Made by a program: the position numbers and the translations under genes | Source: Ceratodon purpureus | Taxonomy: Eukaryota; Streptophyta; Bryopsida; Pseudoditrichales; Ditrichaceae | Assembly (NCBI GenBank): GCA_014871385.1 | Contig: CM026424.1 | Coordinates: 13,854,892-13,918,891 of the forward strand | Length of the DNA stretch: 64,000 bases | Direction: 5' to 3' | Shown: piece after piece, positions 1 to 10,870 of the stretch | How the letters are laid out: each line of letters begins with the position of its first letter | Numbering within the stretch: the first letter of the stretch is position 1 | Notes under the pieces: generated by a model | Database searches by the model: none | Told to the model about the DNA's origin: nothing | Seen by the model: only the letters and a program-made list of their open reading frames with translations

Positions 1-880
1 ACACACCTCCATTCCCAGTGTATGATACTGGCACCCTGTGATAATCGTCTCACACGGGATGAATACCGCTTCATTGCTTCAAAAAACGGGGATAAGGAAT
101 CACATGACTCACATCCTTTGTCATAATAATGATCTGACTCACAATATTAATTCGTTCCCAAATTCGAATTGGCCACGTGGGAAATGACATGCAAATGCAG
201 ATGTGCTCCAAAAAGTGGCGTAGTAAGAACCGTCAAATGGGCACATTTTCAAGAGTATGGACACCTTTTCACTAATCGAATCACATCATAATGTTTTCGG
301 CAGGGATCTTCCAATTATATCACTTCAACTCTTCATCTTTATGCTTGGTGCTTTCACATGTACGATGATCAAGAGTATTTCTAGAAGGTTAAACATTTTG
401 TGACACAAACTGTCGCCCGGATTGTATTCTGGAAATAACGACAATTTGAGAAATCACTGCACTGAACATTCACCTCAGAACAGTCAGCCGAAAGTTCGAA
501 AACAGCACAAACTCTGGGTGTTTTGAGGTGCGTGACACAGTCAAACCGAAACGCAACGGTTTCTGAATCTGGTTAAACGAGCAACACAAAAGCAGCACGG
601 CGGTCTTCCAAAACCTCCGAATCATTCACGACGGTGAAGACTGGCAGTGCCAATCAATAAGGAGGACGGAAACCAACATTTTACATTAATGTTGGAAACC
701 AAACTCTCACCGAATCGAACAAACACAATCTCCGAATCGACAGCTCTATTCCAACCTCGAAGTCAATTAATAAGAGATGAATTGTCAGGATGAATAATTC
801 TCGACTTATCAGCACAAGAGACATCAACTCAGAAACAAGAGACAATCTAGGCAATGAACGCAGATACTGCATTTCCTTCC
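1..880. other. No gene recognised
   Basis: This stretch has only short ORFs without codon bias or recognisable motifs. It lies beyond the 3' flank block of the first rbcS copy. Nothing else could be supported. Confidence 0.5.
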
Positions 881-1479
881 CTCAGCAACGTCCATCAATT
901 CTCTCCAGCCAGCAATTCCAAATTTCCATAACAGCGCGTGCCTCACGGTTCAAAGGATAGAGGGCGGTACCTAGCATATCGCCTAAACATCCCAACGCGG
1001 TTCTGAGGGGACATACAGAGCTACCGCAGTGCTCGCATGGAGAGCTAGGTGCTGATTCTAACAATCTGATGCAATTTCGAAGTGCCCAAAGTCCTCATTC
1101 TTCTCTCGACAAACCTGACATAAAAAGCCGTCTCCAACTCATCGCGAAGAGCAACTTCATAAACAAATTATTGGTATCCGTCAACCTCGTACAATTACTG
1201 CTGACCACGAATACCGAAAGTACGCTCAACTTCGCCATCGACACACGAAACAGAGCGAAAAACCTAATTATACGGTACGCTCGCATAACCACACAGATAA
1301 ACAGAGCCAGATGCATGTCAATCCAAACCAGATAGTAGATCACGAATTCCAGCAGGTCCCCAGATAGGTCAAAGAATCCCTCTCGATTGATGGCAAAAGA
1401 TAGTACACGAGTATAACGCCAAAACACAAATTCTGAATGAGCTATTGACATCTACTCTGAAGTGAGGTCGACAGATTGC
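881..1479 (-). repeat. 3' flank block of rbcS copy 1 (duplicated)
   Basis: Read on the minus strand, about 1000-1460 matches the downstream flank of rbcS copy 4 (29478-29860). It also matches a block at 23881-24330 that is not next to an rbcS stop codon. Shared stretches include TCGAGAGGGATT and TGGAATTCGTGATCTACTAT just downstream of the coding region. The block probably includes the rbcS 3' UTR. The three copies are diverged by substitutions and small indels, so the duplication is not recent in the non-coding part. Confidence 0.75.
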
Positions 1480-2028
1480 TTAGTTGGGGCGGGCCACCAA
1501 GAACCCGCAGATCTGCACCTGCCTCACATTGTCGAACCCCAACACGCGCACGAAGCAGTTCGGGTACTCCTTCCTGCACTCCCCGATCTCGCGCAGCACC
1601 TGCGCCGCGTCGTTGCACCCGAACATCGGCAGCTTCCACATCGTCCAGTACCGCCCGTCGTAGTACCCGGGGCTCTGGTTGTTCGCACGCGACACGCCCT
1701 CCGAGTTGATGTCGAACTCCAGGCACGGGATCAGCTTCTGCTGGATCATGTAGTCCACCTGCTTCGCGATCTGGTCGTCCGTCAGCGCCGGCAGGTACGA
1801 GAACGTCTCGAACTTGGTCTGCCCCATCGGGTTCCACACCTGCATGCACTGCACGCGGCTGCCATTCTGCACCGAGCTCAGGGTCTGGCTCTTGGAGGCG
1901 AACAGGGTGGCGCTCTTGAGGCCGGAGAAGGCCCTCACGGAGCTAGACTCCGAGGTCGACACCGCGGACGAGGCGGCGGCGAAGGCAGCAGGGGCCACAA
2001 CAGAGGAAGCAGCGACGATGGAAGCCAT
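1480..2028 (-). CDS. rbcS: Rubisco small subunit, precursor (copy 1)
   Basis: This encodes the 182-aa precursor of the small subunit of ribulose-1,5-bisphosphate carboxylase/oxygenase, which caps the L8S8 holoenzyme in the chloroplast stroma. Residues 1 to about 60 are a Ser/Ala-rich transit peptide with few acidic residues. The mature protein starts near MQVWNPMGQ (residue 62). Family hallmarks are [17 protein letters not shown] and [12 protein letters not shown], and the protein ends FLVARPN. I chose the ATG at 2028 because it begins the canonical MASIVAASS transit peptide; the frame stays open 51 codons upstream without family character. The coding region is intronless and very GC-rich at third positions. 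The protein differs from copies 2 and 4 only at residue 10 (Val for Ala). It lies in an inverted segmental duplication with copy 4. Confidence 0.97.
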   Translation of the reverse strand: MASIVAASSVVAPAAFAAASSAVSTSESSSVRAFSGLKSATLFASKSQTLSSVQNGSRVQCMQVWNPMGQTKFETFSYLPALTDDQIAKQVDYMIQQKLIPCLEFDINSEGVSRANNQSPGYYDGRYWTMWKLPMFGCNDAAQVLREIGECRKEYPNCFVRVLGFDNVRQVQICGFLVARPN

Positions 2029-2490
2029 TGCGAACAGGGAGGTGATGGACTGCGCTGCACTTTTGCCTCCACTGCGGGTAGTGTACACTTTCAAGGTGAT
2101 GTGAAGAGCTTCGGAGTTGGGAATATGTAGGCATGGATCGGAGATTGGAAGCCACGAAAATGCATGTCGAGTGTTGTCCACAAATTGGCCGAATCTTATC
2201 AGACTTGGATCCGATTGGATTATCCATTTCCGAATGCAGCGTTGGGAAAGCGGACCTCCACTGGAATGTGTGTGCTATCTTTGAGCCTAATTGAGTTGAT
2301 GCATGGTTTTGCTTTCTGCCCTTTCTCTCGTTTCAACACCTGGAAGTGGTTCGAACAAATTTTATTGGTTCAGGGTGAATGGCAATGCTTGGTCTGATTC
2401 TAGCTCCTTGAAGGCGATGCAAGAAATATGGGTGACTGCAATGGCTTTTCGAATCCATTGCATCTGTTTGCAAGTGGTTTGTTTCTGTGG
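2029..2490 (-). promoter_or_regulatory. rbcS copy 1 promoter region, duplicated upstream of copy 4
   Basis: Read on the minus strand, this matches 28345-28928 upstream of copy 4 over its whole length. The best-conserved part is around 2130-2230 and contains CTGATAAGATTCGG-type sequence, that is, a GATAAG I-box core typical of light-regulated rbcS promoters. It also contains a shared GACAACACTCGACATGCATT stretch. No TATA box was assigned with confidence. Both members keep long matching blocks, which suggests they were copied together with the gene. Confidence 0.6.
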
Positions 2491-2821
2491 CACATCAGGC
2501 GAAAATCTTAGCACTAGTTGGTTTTCACACAGTGGTATGATTGGCGAATTTAATCGGTAAGTTTTGTCTGGTTATGGATCTTGGGCATCTCGGAAGTAAA
2601 AATGAATTGTTGTTTCCGGCCATTGTTGTTTACAAAGTTCAAGTCAGAAGCCAATCAAGTCATTTGATTGACTGGTTGTAGCATTGGAGGGTTTGTTACC
2701 GCAATATAGTATCATTTTATCCATACATGGTTAAACCGGTAGGCCCCGACTCACTCCCAAGGTTACCTCCACCTTCCTACACATTTAAAAATGGGATTTC
2801 CGAAGGTGTGTGAGTTTAAAG
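2491..2821. other. Spacer, no gene
   Basis: No coding region is visible. Around 2740-2790 there is a short piece resembling one end of the repeat seen at 25160-25370 and 40010-40200 (shared ACTCACTCCC..GGTTACCT). Confidence 0.4.
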
Positions 2822-2825
2822 TTAA

Positions 2826-3756
2826 CCCCGAAAGTTCCCTTACTATGTTTCACCAAAAAACGCTCCAAAACTGCAATCTCCAATGTAAAAAGCATGAATG
2901 ACTAATAAATTATTTTTTTCTAATTCTAACTATAAGATCTTCAACTAGATTATTGTTTTAGGCACCTCAATTTTTTTTTAATATAATCGACCGTAGAGAT
3001 TAGAAGATTATGGCAATTGAAATTTGAAAACAAACTTTTTTGACAAGATTTATGACTAGGTTGACACACTCTAACTTTTTTTTTCTTAGGTTTTTGGCAT
3101 TATGGATTTTGGCCTTTTTTATGCATGTCAAAGAAGACTAAGGTAGCTAATTGTATTAAAAAAATTACTTTCAAAAGTCAAGTGTAGCATGTTGAAAACA
3201 ATATTTGTATTAAGTTGAATACACAAGAATGCTAAATCTTATATCTTGTCTAGAAATTCCGTTATTTGACAAAGTCTCAATCCAAACAATCAAAGGAAAG
3301 ATTAATGTCCATCCTTTCACTGAAACAAAGAAAAAACTATAAAATAATACTTTTTTCTAACAACTATGAAGGAAAGAAGAAGTTCTTTAGTACAGTGCTC
3401 GAAACGGTGAGAAACATTGATATTTTGTGGAATGAACATCATGCATTCAAAGTCGTTTTTTATTGGAAACCTCAAAGGTGGCATCATGAAGTAATTATAG
3501 AAATATTCTCAGAGGTAATTGATATATTTAGCATGGCTTCCTGAATTGCCCATTGAGCAGCTTTTTCCACTTCGGGTACCATAACTATTTTTATAAATAT
3601 TCAATTTAAAAAGAAAAAGAAAAAATAGATTCCCTCAAAGTTCTTGTTATGGCCTATATTTACAAAAAGTTTCAAAAAATCTTGACTTCAATTGAAGTCA
3701 CATGTACATGCCCAAATTCTAAAAAAGCCCATTCTAGGACAATGGTCCTTTAGGGG
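2826..3756. mobile_element. TTAA-flanked inverted-repeat element, copy A (931 bp)
   Basis: The element starts CCCCGAAAGTTCC and ends GGTCCTTTAGGGG. It is bounded by TTAA at 2822-2825 and 3757-3760. It matches copy D (56403-57334) throughout, including the shared stretches TACTATGTTTCACC and CCCATTCTAGGACAATGGTC. There is no convincing ORF. The TTAA target and CCCC-type termini are the signature of piggyBac-type transposition, so it is most likely a non-autonomous member. That superfamily call is inferred from the ends alone. Confidence 0.75.
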
Positions 3757-3760
3757 TTAA

Positions 3761-4959
3761 TTTAAGTTTGGATTAAAATTTCAATAACAAAAGTGACTAG
3801 GTTCACTAATGACATATATGAGCACTACTCTATTTCAATCTTCCATTCTAAGAATAGACCTACACACATTATCATGAATTTTACAAGTAAAAAAGAAAGG
3901 TTATTGAAATATGGTTGAGAACAAAATTTTATACATTTAAAAAGTGAAATAGTTGGTACAATGATTTAGATGGGAGTATATAAACTTATGGAACATGAAC
4001 GGAAAATCCCAATTCAAAAAAGTAATACAAGATAACAAGCTTCTGAACATTAAAAATACCTTATTGTTCATGAGTTGTATTTCTAAGTATTTTAAGTAGA
4101 ATTAAGCATTTGCAATGTTTTGTGTTTTGTTTATAAGTATTCTTGATAATTTCACAGCTTCATACTGAAGTTTTATTTTATGAAAAGATGTATATTACAA
4201 TTCTCTAATTTTAAACTTCAAAAATTCAAAATCCAATTCTTTTATAGACACACTTTTATTTGCAATTTTTACACAGTGGAGACCGTAGTTCTATTCTACT
4301 TGTCATTCAACCATATATAGTATCTTGTACTCAGCTGCCTTGCTTGCCATCAAACTATACTATTGTAGCGCTTGCGTAAAGAATCAAGAAGCTATAAGTT
4401 TTAAGCACCGATCTTGACTATGGCCTATTGGCATGAATGGAATTATATTTTATTGGAACGTTATGGCTTGGTTAGAAGAGCTTTTATTCTCATAGAAAGG
4501 AAGAGAAGTTCTTTACTTCTATTATTTTGTCATGTGGGACAAGCAACCACTTCATTCATTTGAGTCTTCTTCAAAAATCAAAGTTTTCCATTTTCTAATC
4601 AAAAAAGCGGCAAATATTTCAAAAGATGCTACAAGTATACATCTTTCTGCTGAAAAAGTGCAAACAATTTTTTTTTAAAAGCTCAAAATCTCAGGACTTA
4701 TATACAAAATAAATTGGACTTCTACCTATATAAAGTAGAAAAGGTATTTTTTCATTTCAAATCCTAATTTGTGATTGCGCTCCACCTCTCTTGAAGTTCT
4801 CTCTCCAATCCCATGTCCACTTATTCTCTAAAGACTCTTGATGTTTTTGGAGCCAAAACTGCCAGAAACAATATTAAAATTAACCTACTGGTTTCTATAA
4901 TTATACATCATTAAATAGACTATATAACCGTAGAATCTTGTACTTACGCTGTCTAAAAT
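3761..4959. other. AT-rich spacer, no gene
   Basis: Long A/T runs and frequent stops occur in all frames, and no motif was recognised. Confidence 0.5.
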
Positions 4960-5690
4960 TATATAAACCAAATTTGAGCTCATTCTACCATACATATTGC
5001 AAGATTATAAGGTCTGAACTCACTGCAAAAGTTTCTTTTGACACTGCCCGCCATTATATCTAAGTTTGGATGCCTGAAAAGTATACATTGCAAACAAATT
5101 TGATCCATGAAAGGTCATCAATTCTTCTAAGTGTGGGAGTTAAGTAGACGCTTATAAATTTTGAGCCCTATTCGGGCTTGGAAAGGGAAAAAAATCCTTG
5201 ATTTGGTGAAAGGAGGTGTGCTAAAAATGCCTTGCATTCTCCAAAATACAAAAGGTAATTTAAACTATGGATATCTTCATGTCAATGAGGGAAAGAAGCA
5301 CAATAGATTTCAATGCAATCGAAGTAAAACTAGAATTTTTAGAATTTTTCAAAGTATAAATAATATATTTCACTTTAATTTCATAGGGGAGTTTTGCTAA
5401 TAGGGGGTCTTGTGGATGGACCTATGCCACGTCATAGATAGTGAATGAAATTTGTTAAGTCTAGATGAAAAATGAAGATTGAATGTGTTATTTCTATAGA
5501 TGAAAAAAATATTTTGAATGGAAAATGAGCTATGGATGATGATTGACATTTGGATGAAAATTTTCAGGAATGAAGACAACTCTTCTAGATAGAAATGGTT
5601 AGTTACATGAAAGGTGTTTATCGGATGAAAATCGTCATCAATATGCATGGATGAAAAAAAAATTGTCTGATTATTTTGCAAATGCCCACC
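4960..5690. repeat. Dispersed repeat, inverted partner of 45000-45610
   Basis: The two regions match in inverse orientation over about 0.6-0.7 kb. Shared pieces in the same order include CCAAATTTGA, ACAAGATTATAAGGT-like sequence, GGTCATCAATTC, AAGTTAAGTA and GCCACGTCATAGATA, followed by many GGATGAAA-type units. There is no coding content. It is probably an old non-autonomous transposon or fragment whose ends I could not define. Confidence 0.65.
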
Positions 5691-6209
5691 CTTTAAAATT
5701 TAGTCTATTCACTTTCTGCCCTTGTAAAAGATAAGAAATTTGGGTAGAAAATGGAAGATTCTAATTGGTTAGTGGTTGCCGAAATTTAGAGCAGATTCTT
5801 CAAAAATTGATAACGTTTGCATCGCAACTCTAAATGCTTTGAAAATTGAAAGCTATGTGCAATAAAAATTACATAGAATATCTAATTTTGGAACCTTAGA
5901 ATAGTCTGCTCAAAAGTGCCACGACGACAATGTGGTCTCAAAGGCCTTTAGAGATTATGCTACTTTTGACCTGTAAACTTGAGTAACTCCTATCTGTACT
6001 TCAAACTTCCTCTTTTAGTAAAAAGCCAATTTAATAAATCATGAATGTAGTAAAACATAATAATGTCATGCAAATTGTCACTTTTAGTTCATGTAGTGAA
6101 GGTGTTACAATTTTGGCCTACCAAATGTCAAAGGAAAAATTATAGTGCAAACATGAATTACTTTAGAGCTACTCCATTTATATGTCAAAGTAGCTTAAAT
6201 GAATGAGCA
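5691..6209. other. Spacer up to the 13.45-kb element
   Basis: AT-rich with no gene. The last bases before 6210 are host sequence next to the target-site duplication. Confidence 0.45.
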
Positions 6210-6221
6210 TATAAAACACCA
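6210..6221. repeat. Target-site duplication, left copy
   Basis: TATAAAACACCA occurs here and again, in the same orientation, at 19674-19685 on the far side of the right terminal repeat. The true duplication may be 10-12 bp, depending on where the terminal repeat is taken to begin. Confidence 0.85.
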
Positions 6222-6226
6222 GCGAC

Positions 6227-6268
6227 GCTATCTTGTGAGCGGTGAGCGGTGAGCAGTGAGCGGTGAGC
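6227..6268 (+). repeat. Left terminal inverted repeat core (42 bp, perfect)
   Basis: It begins GCTATCTTGTGAGCGG and consists mainly of five GTGAGC units, four of them 7 bp apart (GGTGAGC, with one AGTGAGC variant). It is base-for-base the reverse complement of 19625-19666. Arrays of short repeats at the tip may be transposase binding sites; that is inference. Confidence 0.92.
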
Positions 6269-6799
6269 CCAAAAAAATTCAGTTTCTGTGTAAAAATTTG
6301 AGTTTTTCGTATATTTTTTGAAATTTTTTGAGAGCAATCACACAATGATGAGCGATTTGGGACACTTTGCTTGAATATACGAATGCCAAATAAGTAGACC
6401 CTATAACCGTGGAATGAATGAAATGTGCGTGGTTTCAGGTAATATCTAACAGTTAAGGGTTTAATACAGAATGTATATTCTATTTTATTGAATTTTTCTT
6501 ATCTCATTTTCGTGGTCTTGGAAGTGGAAAAGGAATATTTTGAGGTCATGAGGGAATATTCTCTACTCGGATCCGAGGAGAGAATATTCCCTAAGTATGC
6601 CAAAACATTGGTTTTCCTCTTAATTTTCACACGTACACATTTGAGAAGTGAACAATATCTAAATAAAATAGTGACCTTTATTTATGTTCTGCGGATTCCA
6701 AATCCAGCACAAAGCAAAAACAAATCAATTCCGCTATTGATATAATGTATTCTTGAACTGTATTGGTCACTCTATTTCAAAAACTAAACATAAGAAAAA

Positions 6800-9700
6800 C
6801 TACTCAAGCGGTTCAGCAACTTTGGCCATCTCCAGAACACGCATAACTTCGTTGAAGCTGAAGCTAGGGGCGTGCATAAAAGTATCAACCTTGTAATCCA
6901 TCTCACATAGATAGCGGAAGATATAATAAACATGTTTGCAGTACTTCCACTGGCCTCTTTTGCCAAGGGTCTCCGAAGTCATTTTCATGAAGTCGGGGCA
7001 AGTACATCCAGGGAAGTCCGTGATGGTGATACAATATATAGTTTCACTGGGACTCTTCAAGGAGATGACGCATCCAAATCCTGGATATGGGATCGATGTG
7101 ACACTTGTTATCCAATACTTGTTCATGAGACCCGCGCTGCTCCACTTGTTGCGGTGGTCGGAGGAAGGGGCGTCAGGACTTCTCCTGATGGCATATCCGT
7201 TTCGAGTCGTCGGGTGTGTATCAGGATCTACAGGAACCGGGAAATGACTCCTTGGAAGCGGCATATTAGCAGAGACCTGGAACTGACGTCGAGGTGATAG
7301 TACTCCACGTTGTTGGAGTTGGAACCCGGCCTCTTCAAGATCCAAAATCTCTTTGATGGTCAAGTTCGTGCCCCTCTTCACAGGCCAAGTCTGCGGGATA
7401 GATGGCCAATCGATCACAAAGGACTTCTTTGTGCCCTTCACACATCTATTAATGTCGTCGGCGCAAAACCAGAAGTCAGTAGAAATATGGCGGTCGGTTC
7501 TGAACTCCTTCTTCAGCCCTACATATGTAGGAGCAGGCGTACCATGTGTACCTCGGCGCACTCGGGTATCGCACTTCTCATTCGTATGAGCCTGCATTGC
7601 TTGACATTTTCGGTTAGACTTGCCGGACAGTCTGGCAATGTGCCACTTAGAGGGGTCGCAATCTGTCTCCTGCACTGAAGTAGTGTGTTGAACTCCGGAG
7701 TCAGGTTGAGAAAGGGCCTCCTCAATGCGTGCTCTAGTGGATCTCGTGCCATCACGAGGAATGGAGTAATTCACTGTATCATAACGATGAGAGTCATGAC
7801 TGGAACCGGGCGGCAAATCCAACTTCCGTTTTGTAGATCCAAAGATCTCTGCACCTTCCAAGCCTCCTTTCTTCGTCAATATATCCTCGGCTCCCGGGTA
7901 GGAGTTCACTGCCTCAGCAATCAACTTGGGGTCACCAGAGCGTTGAGCGTGGCGTAAACGAAGTTCTGCTTTGTCCGGACCTTTACCGCCCTTTCCTCCC
8001 TTCAACCAAGACCGGTAACTTGTTATCTGCATGAATGCTCGGATCATATCATCCACTGTTGCCTCGTACAAACAGGTCATTGTATTTCCTGATTGTTGAA
8101 GCCATCTGTTGTGGACGGTTTCGGCAAGGTTGCAGGAAGGCATGTCGGCTCTCTCGTCAAGGGTGAGATCCTGGGAAAAAAATTAAAACAAATGATGTCA
8201 TTTTCAAGATTATAAAAATTAATTAAAGTATACTAATACTAGATGAAGGGATAAAAGAGAATTCAACTTACAAGCTGCATTGAACCTCCCCATTGTTTGT
8301 ATCGATAGTGCCAGAAAGCCATCCAATCATTTAGATGACCCCTTCCTTCTTCTGTTGTGGCGCCTGACGAAAGCCACCACCCGCGGATGACGTTGTATTG
8401 TGCGTCTGCTTCTTCTTGGGTCTTTGCGTCCTTCCATACTTTGCACAAAGCTTTGTGTTGGTCTTGAAAGCTTGGCAAGATGTTCCGAGAAGTTGCCCTT
8501 TGCAAGCACTTTGTCCAGTGGAAAAGACAAGTGCGTTCCCGTTCTTCCATTGGATCATTGGGATCGCCGTTCCCATACACCTTACGAACAGCGTGCCAGT
8601 TGGCTCCAGCGTTGTCAGCCATGAATCCTTTGAAATTTGTATTTTCAAGGCCGTTCTTCCGCATAACTTCATTAAGCTGAAGCCAAAATAACTCCTGAGC
8701 AGCAGCATCTTCAGATTGCATGTCACAAAGGGCAATCGTCATAACTTTACAGTACTTACTGTCATAAACGTGGCATGCCATAGTGGTCCAGTCAGCTACG
8801 CGCTTGACATGGTCGAACATGATCCAGCAGTCTTGAAGATCGCCTCTAGGCTGCATGCGCTTCACCAAATCCACACCGCTTCCTGGACGATCAGTGGACA
8901 TCTTCAACAGAAATACCTTGCCTTCGTTCTGTCCAGGGAATTGATTACGATGGATAAAATCGAAGTTGGAGTAGTCCTTCAGCTCCAGGATGCTGTCTGT
9001 TACTCCTCTTCCTTGGCGGAAAAACCTCTTTGAGCCAGAAACAAAATTGCGTATATTCGGTGATGTAAGAGTCTCAAATTGGTCCATTACAGCATCCATA
9101 GATGCTCCTCGAAGATGACTACCTCCTGCAGTTGGACGGATCAGAGCATCGGCAAGGTACTGTTTGCTGGCCGCTAAGACGATAGCAGAATTCTTGGCGT
9201 TAGGTGTCTTCTGAACCTCCTTAGCTATGCACTCAAACATTACGTCCATTGAATCCTGACATCTACCTTGAGATACAGGATGTCTGTGACGTCCTAAATG
9301 AATGGCCGCACGAGTAACATCTTTATCTGCGGATGACACGTGGTAGATCCTAGCGTCGCATAGTGCTAGACAAATTGGAGGTGTCTTACATACTTTGCAT
9401 GCTAATGTAGATTTCTCTGTGGGAGATCCTCCCACGGAAAACGGTACTAAGGCTACACCTGACCATTCTGTGCTGTTTACCATTCCATTATTCCTGCAGA
9501 TATAATCGCAACTACGGTTGGGACATTCTAAATGTCCAGTACAGGATGACTTACGATATGTGAGGCCGTACTCGTTCTTGATGTTTGTGGTCATGGTCTT
9601 GCACCAGGTGTGGCCATCATACTGCTTGCTCATCCCGTCCATGCCACCTCCAAATTGAGTTGGAACTCCTTCAGGTAAAGGGGGCAGCTCAAAAATCTTG

Positions 9701-9885
9701 TCTCCGTCATAAACTGGCGGTAAGTACTTCACTTGTTCATGGTCGATTGTGTCAAAATCAATCTGCGACAGTTCTGATCGGGAGCCCCTTCTTGATGCCG
9801 TCATCCTGATGGCAAACAAGACGCTTCTATTTTTTTGGGAAGTAGGATGAATAGGTGGACGCCCTGTAGACAATGATCCGGACAT
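6800..9885 (-). CDS. Mutator-like transposase with GCM1-like and SWIM zinc fingers
   Basis: Two exons, 9885-8272 and 8170-6800, join in phase across a 101-bp intron with GT..AG borders, giving 994 aa. Residues 115-202 form a cysteine/histidine cluster (C115, C121, C126, C163, C166 and a terminal HLGRHRH) like the WRKY-GCM1/FLYWCH fingers that bind transposon ends. The RNase H-like core shows D358 (IMFDHVK), D424 (MADNAGAN) and a CLFH motif at 453-456, the CxxH signature placed between the second Asp and the catalytic Glu in Mutator transposases. The final Glu was not assigned. Residues 927-951 form a SWIM finger (CTC..CKH), the usual C-terminal finger of this class. There are no internal stops. 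The product should be nuclear and cut and join the element's own ends. The start at 9885 is the first ATG downstream of a MITE-like insertion, and the native N-terminus may lie further upstream. Confidence 0.85.
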
Positions 9886-9907
9886 ACTAGCATTAGGGGA
9901 AAAATCA

Positions 9908-10324
9908 GGTCTCCAACGGGCCTTGTAAGACAGCCCGGATTAGGTGAGCTTCCTGCCCGCTGACACTTCTCTTCGAAATCTCATTGGTCGATATCCTGCC
10001 CGCTGACAACAAAATTCGCCTCGCTGACAGCAGGATTCGCTGACAACAGGATCCGCTGACAACAGGATCCGGTACTGTCCAATGGGGTGATAGCAGTGGG
10101 CACACGGTCGGTGACAGTGTCATTACTGCTTATATTGTCCAATGGAGGGGTGGGGTGGGGTGGGGTGGGGAAGGGAAGCGATTGGCTGGACCCCCCAAAT
10201 GCCAACTGCTGTCACTGCTGGCAGCATTTGGCGACCTGCTGGCACAGTTGGTGCCAGCAGGTAAAGTGCACGGGCATGGCAAAAATTTTGGCACAGAAAA
10301 CATGGAAAAGGCCCGTTGGAGACC
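9908..10324. mobile_element. MITE-like inverted-repeat insertion (417 bp) nested in the large element
   Basis: The termini GGTCTCCAACGGGCCTT (9908-9924) and its exact reverse complement (ending 10324) face each other. Inside are repeated GCTGACAACAGGATCC-type units (about 10000-10075) and a (GGGGT)n tract at 10147-10173. No clear target duplication was found. It lies between the 246-aa ORF and the transposase and overlaps the 3' end of the former. Confidence 0.6.
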
Positions 10325-10870
10325 CCAAACTTCTCCTAATGAACGACTGGTCTGTCGCGATGGACGACTTGACTGCTGAGACCCCCGAGACTGGAATGGA
10401 TTTGACCTAGTATCTCCTAGCTTGATTTCACTGTGACTGTCATCATCCGAGTCACTCAACAAGTGCACTGAATTGTCACTCGGTTCTATTTTGACAGATG
10501 CTCCACCAGGAACTGGAACAGTAGACGTTGAAGGAGGAGGGGTCAAAAGAACAGTAGACTCAGACATCTGTGCATCTGATAACCCGTATACCTTGAAAGT
10601 TCCAGTGCCAAGAGTCCAGACATAACCATCAGGTGTACTATCCTTCACTTGGAATATACACTCACGAATCTCTCCATTATCATCGAATATCTCCTCTTCC
10701 ACGTAAATGGTCCCGGCTCTAAAACCAAACCTTAAACTAAGCAGTCGCTCCTCGACAAGTACCTTATTGTCTGGACCTACAGACATAACTAATGGAATAC
10801 CTCCATCATGAGCTCGCAGAGAGGCCATTCTAAGAGTACTATAGAAGATGGAAGAAGTACAATCATGCAT
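10130..10870 (-). CDS. Unknown 246-aa protein with SUMO-interaction-like motif; possibly the 5' part of the transposase gene
   Basis: I do not recognise the family. Residues about 15-95 look globular (hydrophobic/acidic alternation, YVWTLGTGTFKVYGL). They are followed by a Pro/Ser/Thr-rich linker, a VKIEP sequence that fits the sumoylation consensus, and HLLSDSDDDSHSE, a hydrophobic patch followed by acidic and Ser residues as in SUMO-interacting motifs. A Ser/Arg-rich stretch follows. The last ~65 residues come from the MITE-like insertion at 9908-10324, so the native C-terminus has been replaced or the true exon ends near 10325. ATG at 10870 is the longest start; ATG at 10828 (MASLRAHDGG) is an alternative. 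It may have been joined originally to the transposase ORF, which begins just beyond the insertion. Confidence 0.55.
   Translation of the reverse strand: MHDCTSSIFYSTLRMASLRAHDGGIPLVMSVGPDNKVLVEERLLSLRFGFRAGTIYVEEEIFDDNGEIRECIFQVKDSTPDGYVWTLGTGTFKVYGLSDAQMSESTVLLTPPPSTSTVPVPGGASVKIEPSDNSVHLLSDSDDDSHSEIKLGDTRSNPFQSRGSQQSSRPSRQTSRSLGEVWGLQRAFSMFSVPKFLPCPCTLPAGTNCASRSPNAASSDSSWHLGGPANRFPSPPHPTPPLHWTI
10147..10173 (+). repeat. (GGGGT)n tract, G-quadruplex-prone
   Basis: Five consecutive GGGG runs separated by single T occur on the plus strand (10147-10173), within the MITE-like insertion. Such a pattern fits the sequence rule for a G-quadruplex. Confidence 0.7.

Noticed and set aside
1442-1849. 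Long antisense and alternate-frame ORFs across all rbcS genes (for example 1442-1849, 22416-22823, 26800-27186, 29108-29473)
   Set aside because: They are shadows of very GC-rich third positions. The same ORFs recur in every rbcS copy only because the coding strand is conserved.
6936-7957. Plus-strand ORFs over the transposase C-terminal exon
   Set aside because: They are antisense to a 447-codon open frame that has a SWIM finger and joins in phase to the upstream exon.
10147-10173. Telomeric repeat
   Set aside because: GGGGT units are few and do not match the plant telomere TTTAGGG; they sit inside a MITE-like insertion.
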